From assembly GCA_030407005.1 (NCBI GenBank), contig JAUDYN010000011.1:1906575-1970574 (forward strand): a stretch of DNA of 64,000 nucleotides, written 5' to 3'. This DNA comes from Desarmillaria ectypa (Eukaryota > Basidiomycota > Agaricomycetes > Agaricales > Physalacriaceae). This document shows positions 33,780 to 44,500 of the stretch, in pieces. The notes below the pieces were generated by a model. That model did no database searches and was not told where the DNA came from. It saw nothing but the letters and a program-made list of their open reading frames with translations. The position numbers and the translations under genes are program-made. Numbering within the stretch: the first letter of the stretch is position 1; each line of letters starts with the position of its first letter.

Positions 33780-34610
33780 CAAGTCCTACTGTGGCGTTAA
33801 CGTTCACTTCCGCATGCTCCTCCACATCCTGTTTTTTGACTTGTTGGCAGGAGCAACACGTTTTTTTTCACAGTCTCCGTCTCTGTCTGCCTACGGCAAT
33901 CATAATCGATAACGGCATTCACTCGCGCTTTCACATTAAAATGATGTCTTGACGTCACGGTTTAATTTACTCCTGCTTTCATCTCCTTTTAAAATCGCGT
34001 GGCGTTCACCACTGCGGGTCTCTCCCACCTCATGGCACGTCAAACCCAATTTATTTCATCTTTCCCCCTCCGCCCACTATGAGGAAAAATTAAAACAGGA
34101 ACGAGAAAGAGGACAGCTTTTACTCTGCTCGCGGTGGCTACTGCACCGTGTATAGGAACGACGACCAGTGTTTGCCACTCCATACCATCCTACTACTTGC
34201 ACTTGATATGAGCATTTGTGCAGCCTCGCACAGATGGAAGAAACGAAGAATGGCATGGGATAGAACAGGAAAATGTAAACCCTCAACCTGCGTCATGTTT
34301 ATCACGTCAAACGTTAATATATCCGCTGCCCCCTTTAGGAATGCCGCGGGAGGTAAATATTGGATTCATGGCTTGTGGCTGATACTTCATATCGTGGCAC
34401 TAGGACGCCGGACGGAACGGTGGCTGATACCACACCTCAGAGCCGTTACCTCTCCCCTACCCAGTGGCTGATACTCCTCTCGCAGTGGGAGTCAATGGCG
34501 TACTGTCGAATGTACAATACACTCCACGGAAATCAGCGTTCTCTTACCTATTTCTATCCTCAAGGATTAATATCAAAAAAAGGACTTCTTGCGGACTTGT
34601 GACTGGTGTT
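33780..34610 (+). repeat. Dispersed repeat module, copy 2
   Basis: Same-strand relative of 27986-28480: CTACGGCAATCATAATCGAT, TTTCACATTAAAATGATG and GGTTAATTTAC-like phrases in the same order. It is followed by three copies of GTGGCTGATAC at 34375, 34420 and 34464. The same 11-mer stands at 28358, about 28729 and 29187, with a variant at 28906. Non-coding; family not identified. Confidence 0.5.
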
Positions 34611-37600
34611 TAAGGCTATTTCGGGGATCTCGGAATGTCTCGCAAGTCCCAAAACCTTGGTTTATGGACACAAAATCCGAAGTTTATTTTCTCTCATTCG
34701 CCAAAAAAAAAAAACGGTTGTCAAGATTTGACCACAGCAAAATATGTCGGGATTCCCATTAACGGTAAAAGCCGACTATGCAGCCCCTGGCCCGAAACAG
34801 CGGATTAAGCATCAATGAAGAAGGGCGCAAACGAGACGAACCCTGCTTGTTCAGGCCTGTTAGGAACGAGGAAACCATTCACATGACAACGGGTAACTCA
34901 TTTGGATGATCGGTTATCGCGTAAATTAACCTTTTAAGCATCACAGCCTTGGCCTCATTCACACTGCCCGACAGGAACCAAATAACGGAATACCAACGCC
35001 ACCCGAGTCGCAAGAGAGCCCCCGTTGATTCATGGATACGGACATTGGGAGTCTGTGTTTGGGTAGAGGGATGAATGAATCATCCTTGCTGCGAGGCCCA
35101 AGCTAGAACTTGGAGGTCAGCTTTACTACTATCCCTTCCATCTTACTAGCGATCGCTTCCATCTCACGAAGGGCCCTGTACTTGTTACGCTCCTCCAACG
35201 CCCGCGTCAAGCGCGAGTTCTTTCATGTCCTCACTTAATCAGAGAACCGACCCATGATGAACAGCCAGGATGGAATGTTGACCTATGACGTACTCTTCTA
35301 CTCCCACCACCCAGGGGTGATGATTCCATTGTGAATCTTTCATTGGAAGCAAGAGCTCCCGTGGCCTTCGCGGAACAAGTTGCTGGCCCGACGAAGTCGC
35401 TCGCTTCGCGGGTTCATCAATGGGGCTTTCGGGATGCCAGATCGGCCGCGGGTTCGTTTGGGTGAAAGCTCCCGCGCGTGATGGGACTCGCCATATGACG
35501 AATACGTTCATGATATCTCTCCTGATCGCGCGCTGCTGCTCTCCGTCTCGGTTCCTTGTGCTCAGGTCGCCTCGACTGGCAAGTGATGTATGTACCTATC
35601 TTTGAGTTCAAGTGATGGCTCCCGTTCCTCAGTTGCTAGGATCTCCTTGTGCAGGAACTTGTGATGTGCGTTTCTTGAGTTCATGCACAGTTTTGCTCAC
35701 CGGTGTCTAGGCCTCGAGTTCGTCAGTTTGTTTGTTCCTTGGTTTGAATGGGTGCACCCGTGAAATGAAGCTACTTGTCTCGCTCCATTCTCTCCGCCGC
35801 AACAAAACTAGAAGCGTTATGTCGTTCCTTAATGGTTCCTGCGCGTCTATTCTGGGTCAATACTATGTTCCTTCTAAAGCCACACCCCGAGTTCTAGCTC
35901 GGCAAGGAACATTCATTTCGAGGTCCCAACACGGAGACGCAATGTCCGCGCTACTGGTCACCATTGGGTTCTCGAGTTCGAGTTGTTAATTGTAACCGAT
36001 ATCCCACTACTAGATTCCCGCCGGAGAGTGTGTTGGATGGATGTTACGTTTACAAAGGTTAATTTATACGATGACCACCGATCATCCAGGTGAGTTACCC
36101 GTTTACTTCAGTCGTTGTCAAGTGAAATTGCTTCTTACTTCCTAGGAATCATATTAAACAGGGCTGGGCAACGATAGTGGGGCTGAGGCTTCTTCATTTA
36201 TGCCTGATTTGAGGACAACCCGATATTTCGGGGCAGGGGAAATTGGTGTGATGCATTTGCTGCTAGAACTTCAAGTTGGTATGAATGGAACCCATCTCTA
36301 GCGCTAACGTAGAGTAGACGCGCAGGAACCAGGGTCAGTACAGTGGTTCTAGTTTTGTTGCAGTTCCTTTTTGAATCTGGAAATGGAGCGGGTGCTATCA
36401 AAGTAAGTACTCGTCATCTCGATCTGTACAAGTAGAAAATGATTAGTCAAATGCAATGGAATCCAGTTCATAAGGACCTGTCACTTTGTTTCAAAGGCAA
36501 CCTATCCATGACGGAGAGTAGCCAACAAAGGATCAGGAGCGATATTGTAGAAGAATCTTTCGTGCTATGTTGACATCATACCTGGTAGCCATTCGCGGGA
36601 GTCGGTCGTCAGACACGGGAGTTTTTCATCCCGACAAAGCCGGTCTGGAATCCCGAAAGCTGGTACCACAATTAGTAAGTGACTTTGGTCGGGTTAGCAA
36701 CTTGTTCCGTGAATTGCCACGGGAGCATTTGCTTTGTTCATCCAATGAAAAGGACGTCACGCTGGTAGTAAAATCCATTATAGAAGAACATTCCAACTTG
36801 TATCGGAGAAAATTCAGATCAGATAATAATGGACGAGGCTCCGTGCTACGACAGACGCCCCGCAGGAATTATGACGTCGTCGCAGTAATGATCTTCATTC
36901 TATCCGCGTAGAAACGTAACCGCGTGCAATCAACTCGCTAATTGAAAGTGCGACGAACCGATGCGTCGGGCGTTGGGATAGCGTTAGCACACACGTGCAG
37001 TACTAGACTAACCTGCGAATCATACTCCGATAAATGAAGAAGGACGATGACTATGCATTTGTGAGGAACGAATTTAAAACAGATGAAAGGCGCCATACGA
37101 TGAATGAATGGATTGGCATAGTAGCAAACACCACCCCCACACCACCGGAGATGATCGTCGCCATCATTCGAGGACAGAGCGGTCGATTACCCTTTCCAGA
37201 AAGCCCTAGGCACCTCCCATCTAATAAGTCTCCCAACAATTCCCAACTCGAGTTAGCAGATAACTTTTCCCCCATATGCTACAAGCCGAACCAGCTCATG
37301 TACACCCGACGCGCGGGATCTCTTTCCACTGCCAAAAATAATCAAATCATTACGGCTGAGTAAGTATACAAAAAGAATCAAAGGAGTGACCATAGTTAGT
37401 CCGAAGAAGTAGGATAAGACAAATGATGATGACGAGGAAAATAACAGAGAAAGACTATCAGTACTGACTTACACACACACACCCCCTTCTACGCATAAAG
37501 GACAACGACGCATATGTATGATTTCCGTCCGGATCAACAACAGGCTCCGCCCCTCGCTTCCGACGTTCGTTCATATCCGCAACCATCAGAGACGAAGGCA

Positions 37601-37656
37601 AAAAAGAAAGAAAAAAAAATTCAAAAAATCTCTGAATGCGAGTGCGGGTTGCGCAT
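34611..37656. other. 3 kb stretch with possible gene remnants
   Basis: No intact gene found. A minus-strand open stretch at about 35106-35215 reads LTRALEERNKYRALREMEAI then ASKMEGIVVKLTSKF-stop. It has coding character and may be the last exon of a lost gene whose earlier exons would lie in 35239-35611. A plus-strand ORF of 114 residues (36567-36911) has no recognised features. Elsewhere nothing is seen. Confidence 0.3.
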
Positions 37657-38904
37657 TTACAAGCCTGCGACTGGCTGGTTGTAGGGCTGTGGGGAACGAC
37701 GGGATGAGTAAAAATGGGAAGGAAAAGGAAAAAGAAAAGTGCGATGCGTACCTCTGCCTTGGCTTCACGACGCCAGGATGCTCCCGGGCCATTGATGGGC
37801 TAGAAGGATATATTTATATGCTACATCAAGGGCGGACAGAAAGAATGCTCACTTCAGCCTCCGCCTCTCGACGCCAGGACTGTCCTGTAGCGCCTCCATT
37901 GAGGGGCTAAATAATCAATCCATCAGAAACCAAAAAAAAAAAAAAAAAAAAGATAGCTTGAATGGATAATCACCTCAGGTTCCCTACGCCATCCAGCAGC
38001 TGGTTGATTCGAGGGCTATGAGAGCCGTTGATCAAAATGGGAACAGTAGATAAAAATGCGGTGATAGATACCTCAGCTTCTCGACGCCATGATTGACCGG
38101 CAGCACCACTGTTCATGGGCTATAAAAAGAGAATAGTGAGTAGGGGGAGGGGCGGTGATAGTCGGTTGGCAGTGCGCGTACCTCCGCTTCCGGTTGACGA
38201 CGCCAAGCTGCACCGGTGGAGCCGCCGTTCATGGGCTACGGACAAGTCAGATTTTGACAGAGAAAGAGACGCGTACAAGGTGCCGTACCTCAGCTACTCG
38301 ACGCCAGGCAGCACCAGGTTGGTTTGCAGGCTGGGGATGAAAAGATGATGAGATAAAATTTTGTTAAAGTGAAGGTACAAACCTCACGACGCCAGGCAGC
38401 GCCGGGTTGATTGGCAGGCTATATGGTAATGGAGTTATACGGTGAATGCTCTACCAGTATGGATTATTTACGCACCTCACGACGCCAGGCCGCTCCGGGT
38501 TGATTAGCAGGCTGATGGATAGCATGAATGAATAAACTCTTGGTAGTTGCAGTACGGAATCGTACCTCACGCGCTACGTGCATTTCCTAGGACGAAAGAT
38601 AAGTCAACGCGTCCAGGTAATTGAATGGAACCCGCAGCACCCACTTGAGCATCACGACGCCAAGATTGACCTGATTGACCTCCTCCGCCATTCGCGGGCT
38701 GATACGGGGTAAGCACAGGATAGCTTTCGGATAACTCAAACACGCACCTCCGCTTCCCGCAGCTCGACTTTACTTTGTTCTCCCTAGAGTCGATAGTCAG
38801 AAAAAATTCCGACAAGTAGGACGGATAGGTCCGCGTACCGCAGGGGCCGCCCCAACGAATGCCATCGCCGAGGCCAGTACGACGAGCAGATTATTGAATC
38901 TCAT
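37657..38904 (-). CDS. Secreted Kex2-processed repeat precursor (multi-peptide)
   Basis: Thirteen exons spliced by hand (high to low): 38839-38904, 38748-38783, 38645-38698, 38566-38586, 38476-38511, 38383-38418, 38289-38330, 38182-38235, 38072-38119, 37974-38015, 37853-37906, 37752-37799, 37657-37686; about 188 residues. Exon 1 is a signal peptide (MRFNNLLVVLASAMAFVGA then APA). Ten short units follow, nine ending Trp-Arg-Arg and the last in Leu. Predicted cores: ANGGGGQSGQSW; ANQPGAAW (three times); MNGGSTGAAW; MNSGAAGQSW; SNQPAAGW; LNGGATGQSW; INGPGASW; YNQPVAGL. RR is a Kex2 site. Spacers such as EAEP, EPEP, VAEP, QPEAEP and EAKAEP are strings of X-Ala/X-Pro, the substrate of Ste13-type dipeptidyl aminopeptidase. 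All splice sites are GT-AG, phase 0, mostly GAG|GT and AG|CC. Exon 4 (EMHVARE) breaks the pattern; skipping it would join DAQ to P and keep the frame and dipeptide rule. Architecture is that of alpha-factor/KEP precursors; peptide function unknown. Confidence 0.85.
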
Positions 38905-39020
38905 AGTGCACAGTGTAGAAAGATAGCAAGGGTATGCTTCGTAGAGAAGGGGACGAGGGAGGGGGAAAGGGAAAAGTGACGATATCAGAGAACCCAGTCG
39001 AATTTAAATATGACAATGTT
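38905..39020 (-). promoter_or_regulatory. Putative core promoter of the repeat-precursor gene
   Basis: On the minus strand a TATTTAAAT element (39001-39011) lies about 100 bp before the start codon. It is followed by a pyrimidine-rich tract (38944-38975), a common arrangement in highly expressed fungal genes. Inferred from sequence only. Confidence 0.4.
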
Positions 39021-40388
39021 CCAGCCGACCCCTCCAACCGAACTGTTCCTGAATGGTTCGTGCCTTGGTTTGGATTCCTGATTGGGAAGAATATTTTGCC
39101 GGTGGCAACTTAATTTTTTTTTTTTTACGTTCGGTTCGTTCTTCTCTTCCCTCCCCTACCTCGCTGCTTGCTTAACAATACCGGCTCGGACGATTCCTTA
39201 CCGGCCGAGCCCAGACGAAAAAGTCCATCGCCTTGATTTACGGATGCTTATAGATGCCGGGTTGCCGATAGCTTGCATTTCCCTCCAGCTCCAGCTCCAG
39301 CCTGCATTGAATGAAGGACAAACTCGAAAAGACTCCGAATTATCCCACTTGATTCGAGGGAAGTTTTTCTCGAGACCCAAACTCTTGGTTTCCGAGCCTC
39401 GCTGAATACCTTTTTTTCTTATTAATTGCAATGTAATCAGTGAACGAGAGCAACCGAGGGTGTACCGTATCCTCCATTATTGGCTCAACCTGGGAAGGTG
39501 AAGGGCAGACCGCGTGTGGAAACCCCCCCCCCCCCCCCCCCCCCCACCGCATTCAAAATCAACTGACCGCAGATCAGGATTCAAACTCGCCCGGACATGT
39601 TACATGTACACTGGCACTTGGGTCATTCACTGATGCTTTTTGGCGCCGAGTATGATCTGCGACGTTGACAGAGTCTGACAGATTTTTATCAAAATTTGCA
39701 TCAAGTCGAACACTTGGACATACGTGCCCATTCTGGGCGTTGATTGTCGTGGGGGGGTGGGAGATTAGATGAGATTTCGGTGCTATTTTGAGAGTTAGTG
39801 GGGGAGGGCGGCTGGCTACCGCATGGAACCCCCCCGTGGTAGCGGTGCCGAATGAATCTTTCACTGCTACAATACCCTATACGACTCTGAAAGCATATAT
39901 TTATTGCAATACTGATAACACATACTCTTACTCTTTGTGCAATCGAGACAAAGACCTGTCTTTCACTGATTCATTCATCATCACCCTTTCACTTTCAACG
40001 ATGAAACATCGCCTCGCCTCGTGTGGGTCTGTCTGTCTGTCGCCTTGAGCCTCACCTCACCTCACCCTGACCTTTTCCTCCAACTATCACCATCTCAGTC
40101 GATATTCTCCCCCGGAGCCCCATGGACCTGATTTTCCCGTTCTTCTCAGCGGAGCATCTGCGCCGCCGCGACGAAATCGCTCAACCAAACTCGGCTCTCA
40201 GACGCGACGCGCAATATTATACCGATATCCGGGATCTTTGTCCCGACGTCGTAGGTGGGACCCATCCTGGTGGGAACCGAAAAGGAAAGAGCCGCCGGCT
40301 TCGCGGCACAGGTATGTTTTTTTTTTCGGATCATAACCCACATCGCAACACTCTCTCTCTCTCTCTTACTCGACCCACAGATACTACT
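39021..40388. other. Divergent intergenic region with poly-C tract
   Basis: Separates the minus-strand repeat precursor from the plus-strand EXPERA gene. It holds a T-rich run near 39114-39125 and 23 consecutive C at 39523-39545. A likely 5' UTR intron of the next gene runs from about 40313 (GTATGT) to 40380 (ACAG). No other gene is seen. Confidence 0.45.
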
Positions 40389-41392
40389 ATGCCCATACAA
40401 ACCTACTGGTGGATTACTGCGTGGTTCCTCATCACTATTCCGGTGCGGCTTTCTGATTACGATTCTCCTCGATTACGCTTTTAATGGATACTACTAACAG
40501 ATTATATTTTGGGATGCCGGATATCTTTTCTTGAGGTGAACGAGAATCCTGGCTAGGCCCTTGCAGGGAATTTGGTATTGACGAGTCCATTTTGTTTCCA
40601 CAATAGGCCTCGCTCTATGGAGGTATGCGGACTTGGCGTCCACTGGTGGCTTGCGAAATAGTAACAGTCTACCTTTGTTAGGGAGGCGATCTTCACTGGA
40701 TATGGCAGCCATATTCCATTTATCAAAACGTACGGCGAGCGCAACTAGTCCATTATCGTCTGCCCCCCTCTATCGCGTCCCTTACTTATCACACCCCTCA
40801 TCTAGATCGATTACGTAAATCCAAACATTCCTTTTCTCATCCAACCCACTTCCCTTGGCATTTTTAACAGATATACGGCGTCCCGGCCTTTGTAGAAAAA
40901 GATGGCTTCCCGAACGCCCAATGTGCGAAATTTCATTTCATTTTCCCATCATCATCTTCATCAATTCGCTGATCCGAAAAATTATGGATGTTTATTTTAG
41001 CCTTGCTCAATATTGGGGAAAATTTCTTGAATATCGCTTACTTGTACCTGGCGTACATCGTGCAATGGCCTCCGGCTACTCTGATTGCTTTCACGTCTGC
41101 TAGCTTGACGGTGGCCAAGACGTTCTTGTACTGGGTGCAGGAATATTACTGCGGTCTGTGTAATATCGGACACAACAATACCCACGACCTGACTCTATAC
41201 TGGATCATTCCCAATGGGTACGTTACTTTTTCCCCCTCACCCCGGAAGTTTTTTTTTTTCTTCGGCTGATTGGCTATCTGCCCAAGATTATGGCTCGTCG
41301 TCCCCAGTTTCATCATCCTTCGGCTGGGGAAGGACTTGATCTCATCACTCAACCTCGCCCATGGGATCAAGTCCAAGACGAAGAGCAGTTAG
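40389..41392 (+). CDS. EXPERA-domain (emopamil-binding-like) membrane protein
   Basis: Multi-pass membrane protein of about 180 residues spliced from six or seven short exons. Read order: MPIQTYWWITAWFLITIP; IIFWDAGYLFLRPRSMEGGD then LHWIWQPYSIYQN; IYGVPAFVEKDGFPNAQ; SLLNIGENFLNIAYLYLAYI then VQWPPATLIAFTSA; LTVAKTFLYWVQEYYCGLCN then IGHNNTHDLTLYWIIPNG; and LWLVVPSFIILRLGKDLISS. The stop is at 41390-41392. This matches the fungal EXPERA family (WDAxYxFxRPRSMxGGDLHWIW, FLYWxQEYYCG, DLxxYWIIPNGLW). EXPERA proteins include sterol isomerases and TMEM97-like sterol-binding proteins; this subfamily's reaction is unknown and ER localisation is inferred. The start lies just after a probable 5' UTR intron. 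It is divergent from the repeat-precursor gene with 1.5 kb between them. Confidence 0.85.
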
Positions 41393-44300
41393 ATAGGTGG
41401 CCCGGAGCCGTTTTCCGAAACCTCCGCGCCTGTGACCGAAACATTGTTATCTATCGTTTGTTGTGTGCGTGTACCTAGTTTTAATTTACTTATTGCGTTT
41501 GTGGAAACTTTGAAAGCTCACTAGCGAGGGGGAAAGCGTTGAACAAGCTGGCTTGGGGGTACGTATTCCGTTAACGCGGGGCATATTTCTGTTCCCTGCC
41601 ATGCCATTCACACTTTGATGGCAAAGTTGCTTGTTATCATTCGTCTTGGCTGATTGTACATAGCCCTCCCATTGCCCTCGCACCATGCGGCTTGTTCGTT
41701 CAAGTTTCGGAACAAGTGATTCCGTTACGGCCTAGACCACCCCCAATCCTTTAATTATAGGACTGTTCCGTCTCTTCAGCGATATCGTCCGCAGTTTATG
41801 ACAATGTTCAAGCGTCATTCGCAGTTTGTCTTCTCAGATAATTCTCCGCATTGGATACTTGCTTATTTTAAAGCTGTCGTGACGGAATTTACGTCTCCTG
41901 TCTTTCGACAATGTCTCTCAAATATCTAGGGCACAGTTTATATACACATGGCGTAAAAGCTATTTATTATTGACAGAATACAAATCCGATTCGCAGCTGC
42001 AATCTAATATCAACAAAACACAGCCATATTAAAAAGCGTAGCTACAGAGGAGCCGGGGAAAAAGATATGCTTGGCTACTGTGATATAACGACAACTGCCG
42101 TAGAGACGATCTAGTTCACGATGCGACCTGAAGAAATTAGTTGATGCCTGCAACCTGCAGGAATTAATACCCGAGTCGGTGGATGAGTAAACAAAACGAC
42201 ACACGTCAAAACGCTTGGGCATCGTCCATGGGAGTCGTTTATGCATCGTCGACGGTGGACTTGTCATGGAAAACGAAGTGGCGCGCCAAGAGCAGGCGCC
42301 GACTGCGGTACAGAGCGGTCATCCATATAACGTGGGCGGGCCGACTAGAGAACGTAATAACGACGCTCCCGCCGGACGCAACAGGCACAGGTAGCTATAC
42401 TTGGAACTCCCGATAAAGGATCGCTTAGGAGTTTAACTAGCATGAATGGAAGAACGACATAGTTAGGCAGAGAGGAGAAGGCCCTAGGAAGGACGTCTGA
42501 GGAACGCATTGTAAGGAGAAGCGGGCTAGGAGGCACAAGGGCGGAGCAAACATCCGGTCTTCGGGCGTTTCCAAGTACAAGAAGCCCAGGAAAAAGACTT
42601 TTACAGTGGTTGCCAGTGATTGCTCCCAAACAAGTCTGAGCGCACAAGGTTAGAGACAATCAATCGAATAAAACGATCGGGCAACAAGAAAAGGAGGCTC
42701 CCTGCGGAAATCATCATCATGTTCTTCGTTAATGTTCTATTGCATAGCCACATTTCTGCGCTGGCGACTAAGCCATGTTCTGACGGAGTACGTCGGTTTG
42801 ATAGCTGATGAGCTTCGACAGGAACTATTGATGTCCCGAACGAACAAGTACGACCCGGACATGGGATGTTGCTTCAAGGAAGGACGTCAAAGACTAGGGA
42901 GCATGTTCGGTATAGGCAAACCAGTTCAGCAGAGATAGATCCGGGTGAAGTGGAGATTCGCGTTCAGGTGTCAGGTACAAGGTACGAGCAAACAGGGTGC
43001 GATCCACGCTCAAGTCCATCCTCCGTCAAGGCTTGGTACTTCATGAGCCTTGTATACTCTCCCGTTATCACGTAGTCTTGAGAAGGAGGGTTGGTTAAGT
43101 CGACAGATGGGGAAACCGGAAGGGTGTCAAAATTTGATATCTTGTGATCGACAGTGGTGATCCTAAATAGATAGGAAAGGGAACACCTGAAAAGGGCAAG
43201 TCCGGGATTTTGAGGAATTGGGATCGATTGTCATCCTGAGCGAGTGAACCGCGATCCGGCGTGGATGTTTGTGGAACCACATGAACGGAGTATCATGGGC
43301 ACGAGATGGAAGACAATTTCATACGATGAGAAGATCCTGGAGGCCTGTTCCGTTAACAGAGAGTTTCGAATGAATACGCAACGCACGTGTTTGGACTGGG
43401 ACCGAGGGCGCAGAGCACTTGATGAGGCCGATTCATTCAATACGGCGTGTGGAATTGTCATCAAGAACATCTTACGATGCGAGCCATTGAGTTCTGGGCT
43501 CAGTATATGTGCCCAACATTCACGTGAACAAAGAACCAATACCACGGTCCTATCGCTTGAGAAGGGAAAAAGAACACTGTGTCATTATTGATGCATCATT
43601 TTCTGTGGACATCATCTGAGCTTCCCCGGGTGTACGTTGGCTTGAATAGCCTTATTGTGTCCACCATTAGTCGATAACGATGTGTAGAGAATGTCCGAGG
43701 CAAACATCATGGGCGGCCCAGCTCCATTCTAAACTACTGTCGTCATCAATCATAGAACGCAACCGAAGACAACGGTTGATGTATTACCGCTTATTAAGAT
43801 CACGAAACAAGCAGATTCTGTTGGAGAGGAAATCTCAGTTGAATAAATAGTTCCTTGAAGGGAATGGACGGAGCCACCCCGGAACCGAACTTTTGCCACT
43901 TTCGGTCCTTTACCCTGAAATCACGGGTGGACAAGATTCTAATATCCTTCATGACTGCGTGCGTATGACTCTTGGGACCGTCATGTGATGGCGCGGCATT
44001 CAAGCCCATCCCTGAACGTTAAATAAAAGCTTCCGACCCTTAGCATCGCCACCTAATTCACCGTATCCCACCGGTGGTCGCTTGGTCGGCCTAAGATCTA
44101 GTCGAATGTACGTATCGACTCAGGCTTGGTTTTTAGTCTTTATCATATGATGTCACGGAACGTCTGATTTCTAGGCGTTCGATCACCTCTTCCCAAGGTA
44201 AACGGTTCATCTGTGACGACAAGCAAAAGTAGCTTCTTAGGAAGAACTCCTTGCAATCGTTGCTCATGCTGCCTAGGCTGAACTCATGGACCTCGTTGTT

Positions 44301-44500
44301 GAACGGTCAAGTTTGCCGTTGGTGGGAATCCAGCCAGGCACCAATACCGCCGAGTTCTTGCATAGAGTTTTGCGAGTGTGATTACCCCAACGACAGATTT
44401 TCCCGGCCGTAGCGAGGGCCACGGAGAGACAATTGATGCTGCGCAATATGAACCGCCTCATCTTGCGCGATTATCATGATCGTCTTTCAAAAATCATGGC
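41393..44500. other. 3.1 kb stretch without recognisable gene
   Basis: Short ORFs only, the longest a 115-residue plus ORF (43244-43591) with no family features. No repeat matched elsewhere in the window by eye. Confidence 0.3.

Noticed and set aside
35239..35611. 90-residue minus ORF as part of a retrotransposon gag
   Set aside because: No zinc knuckle, protease or RT motifs were seen nearby, so there is no support.
37518..37910. 130-residue plus-strand ORF over the repeat-precursor 3' end
   Set aside because: It is antisense to the spliced repeat exons and has lysine-rich low complexity produced by an intron homopolymer.
37752..38698. CRISPR-like array of regularly spaced repeats
   Set aside because: The regularly spaced repeats have codon structure, vary in length, encode Trp-Arg-Arg units and are flanked by GT-AG introns, and the genome is eukaryotic.
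43244..43591. 115-residue ORF as a gene
   Set aside because: No domain, no repeat elsewhere in the window, and no splice or promoter support.
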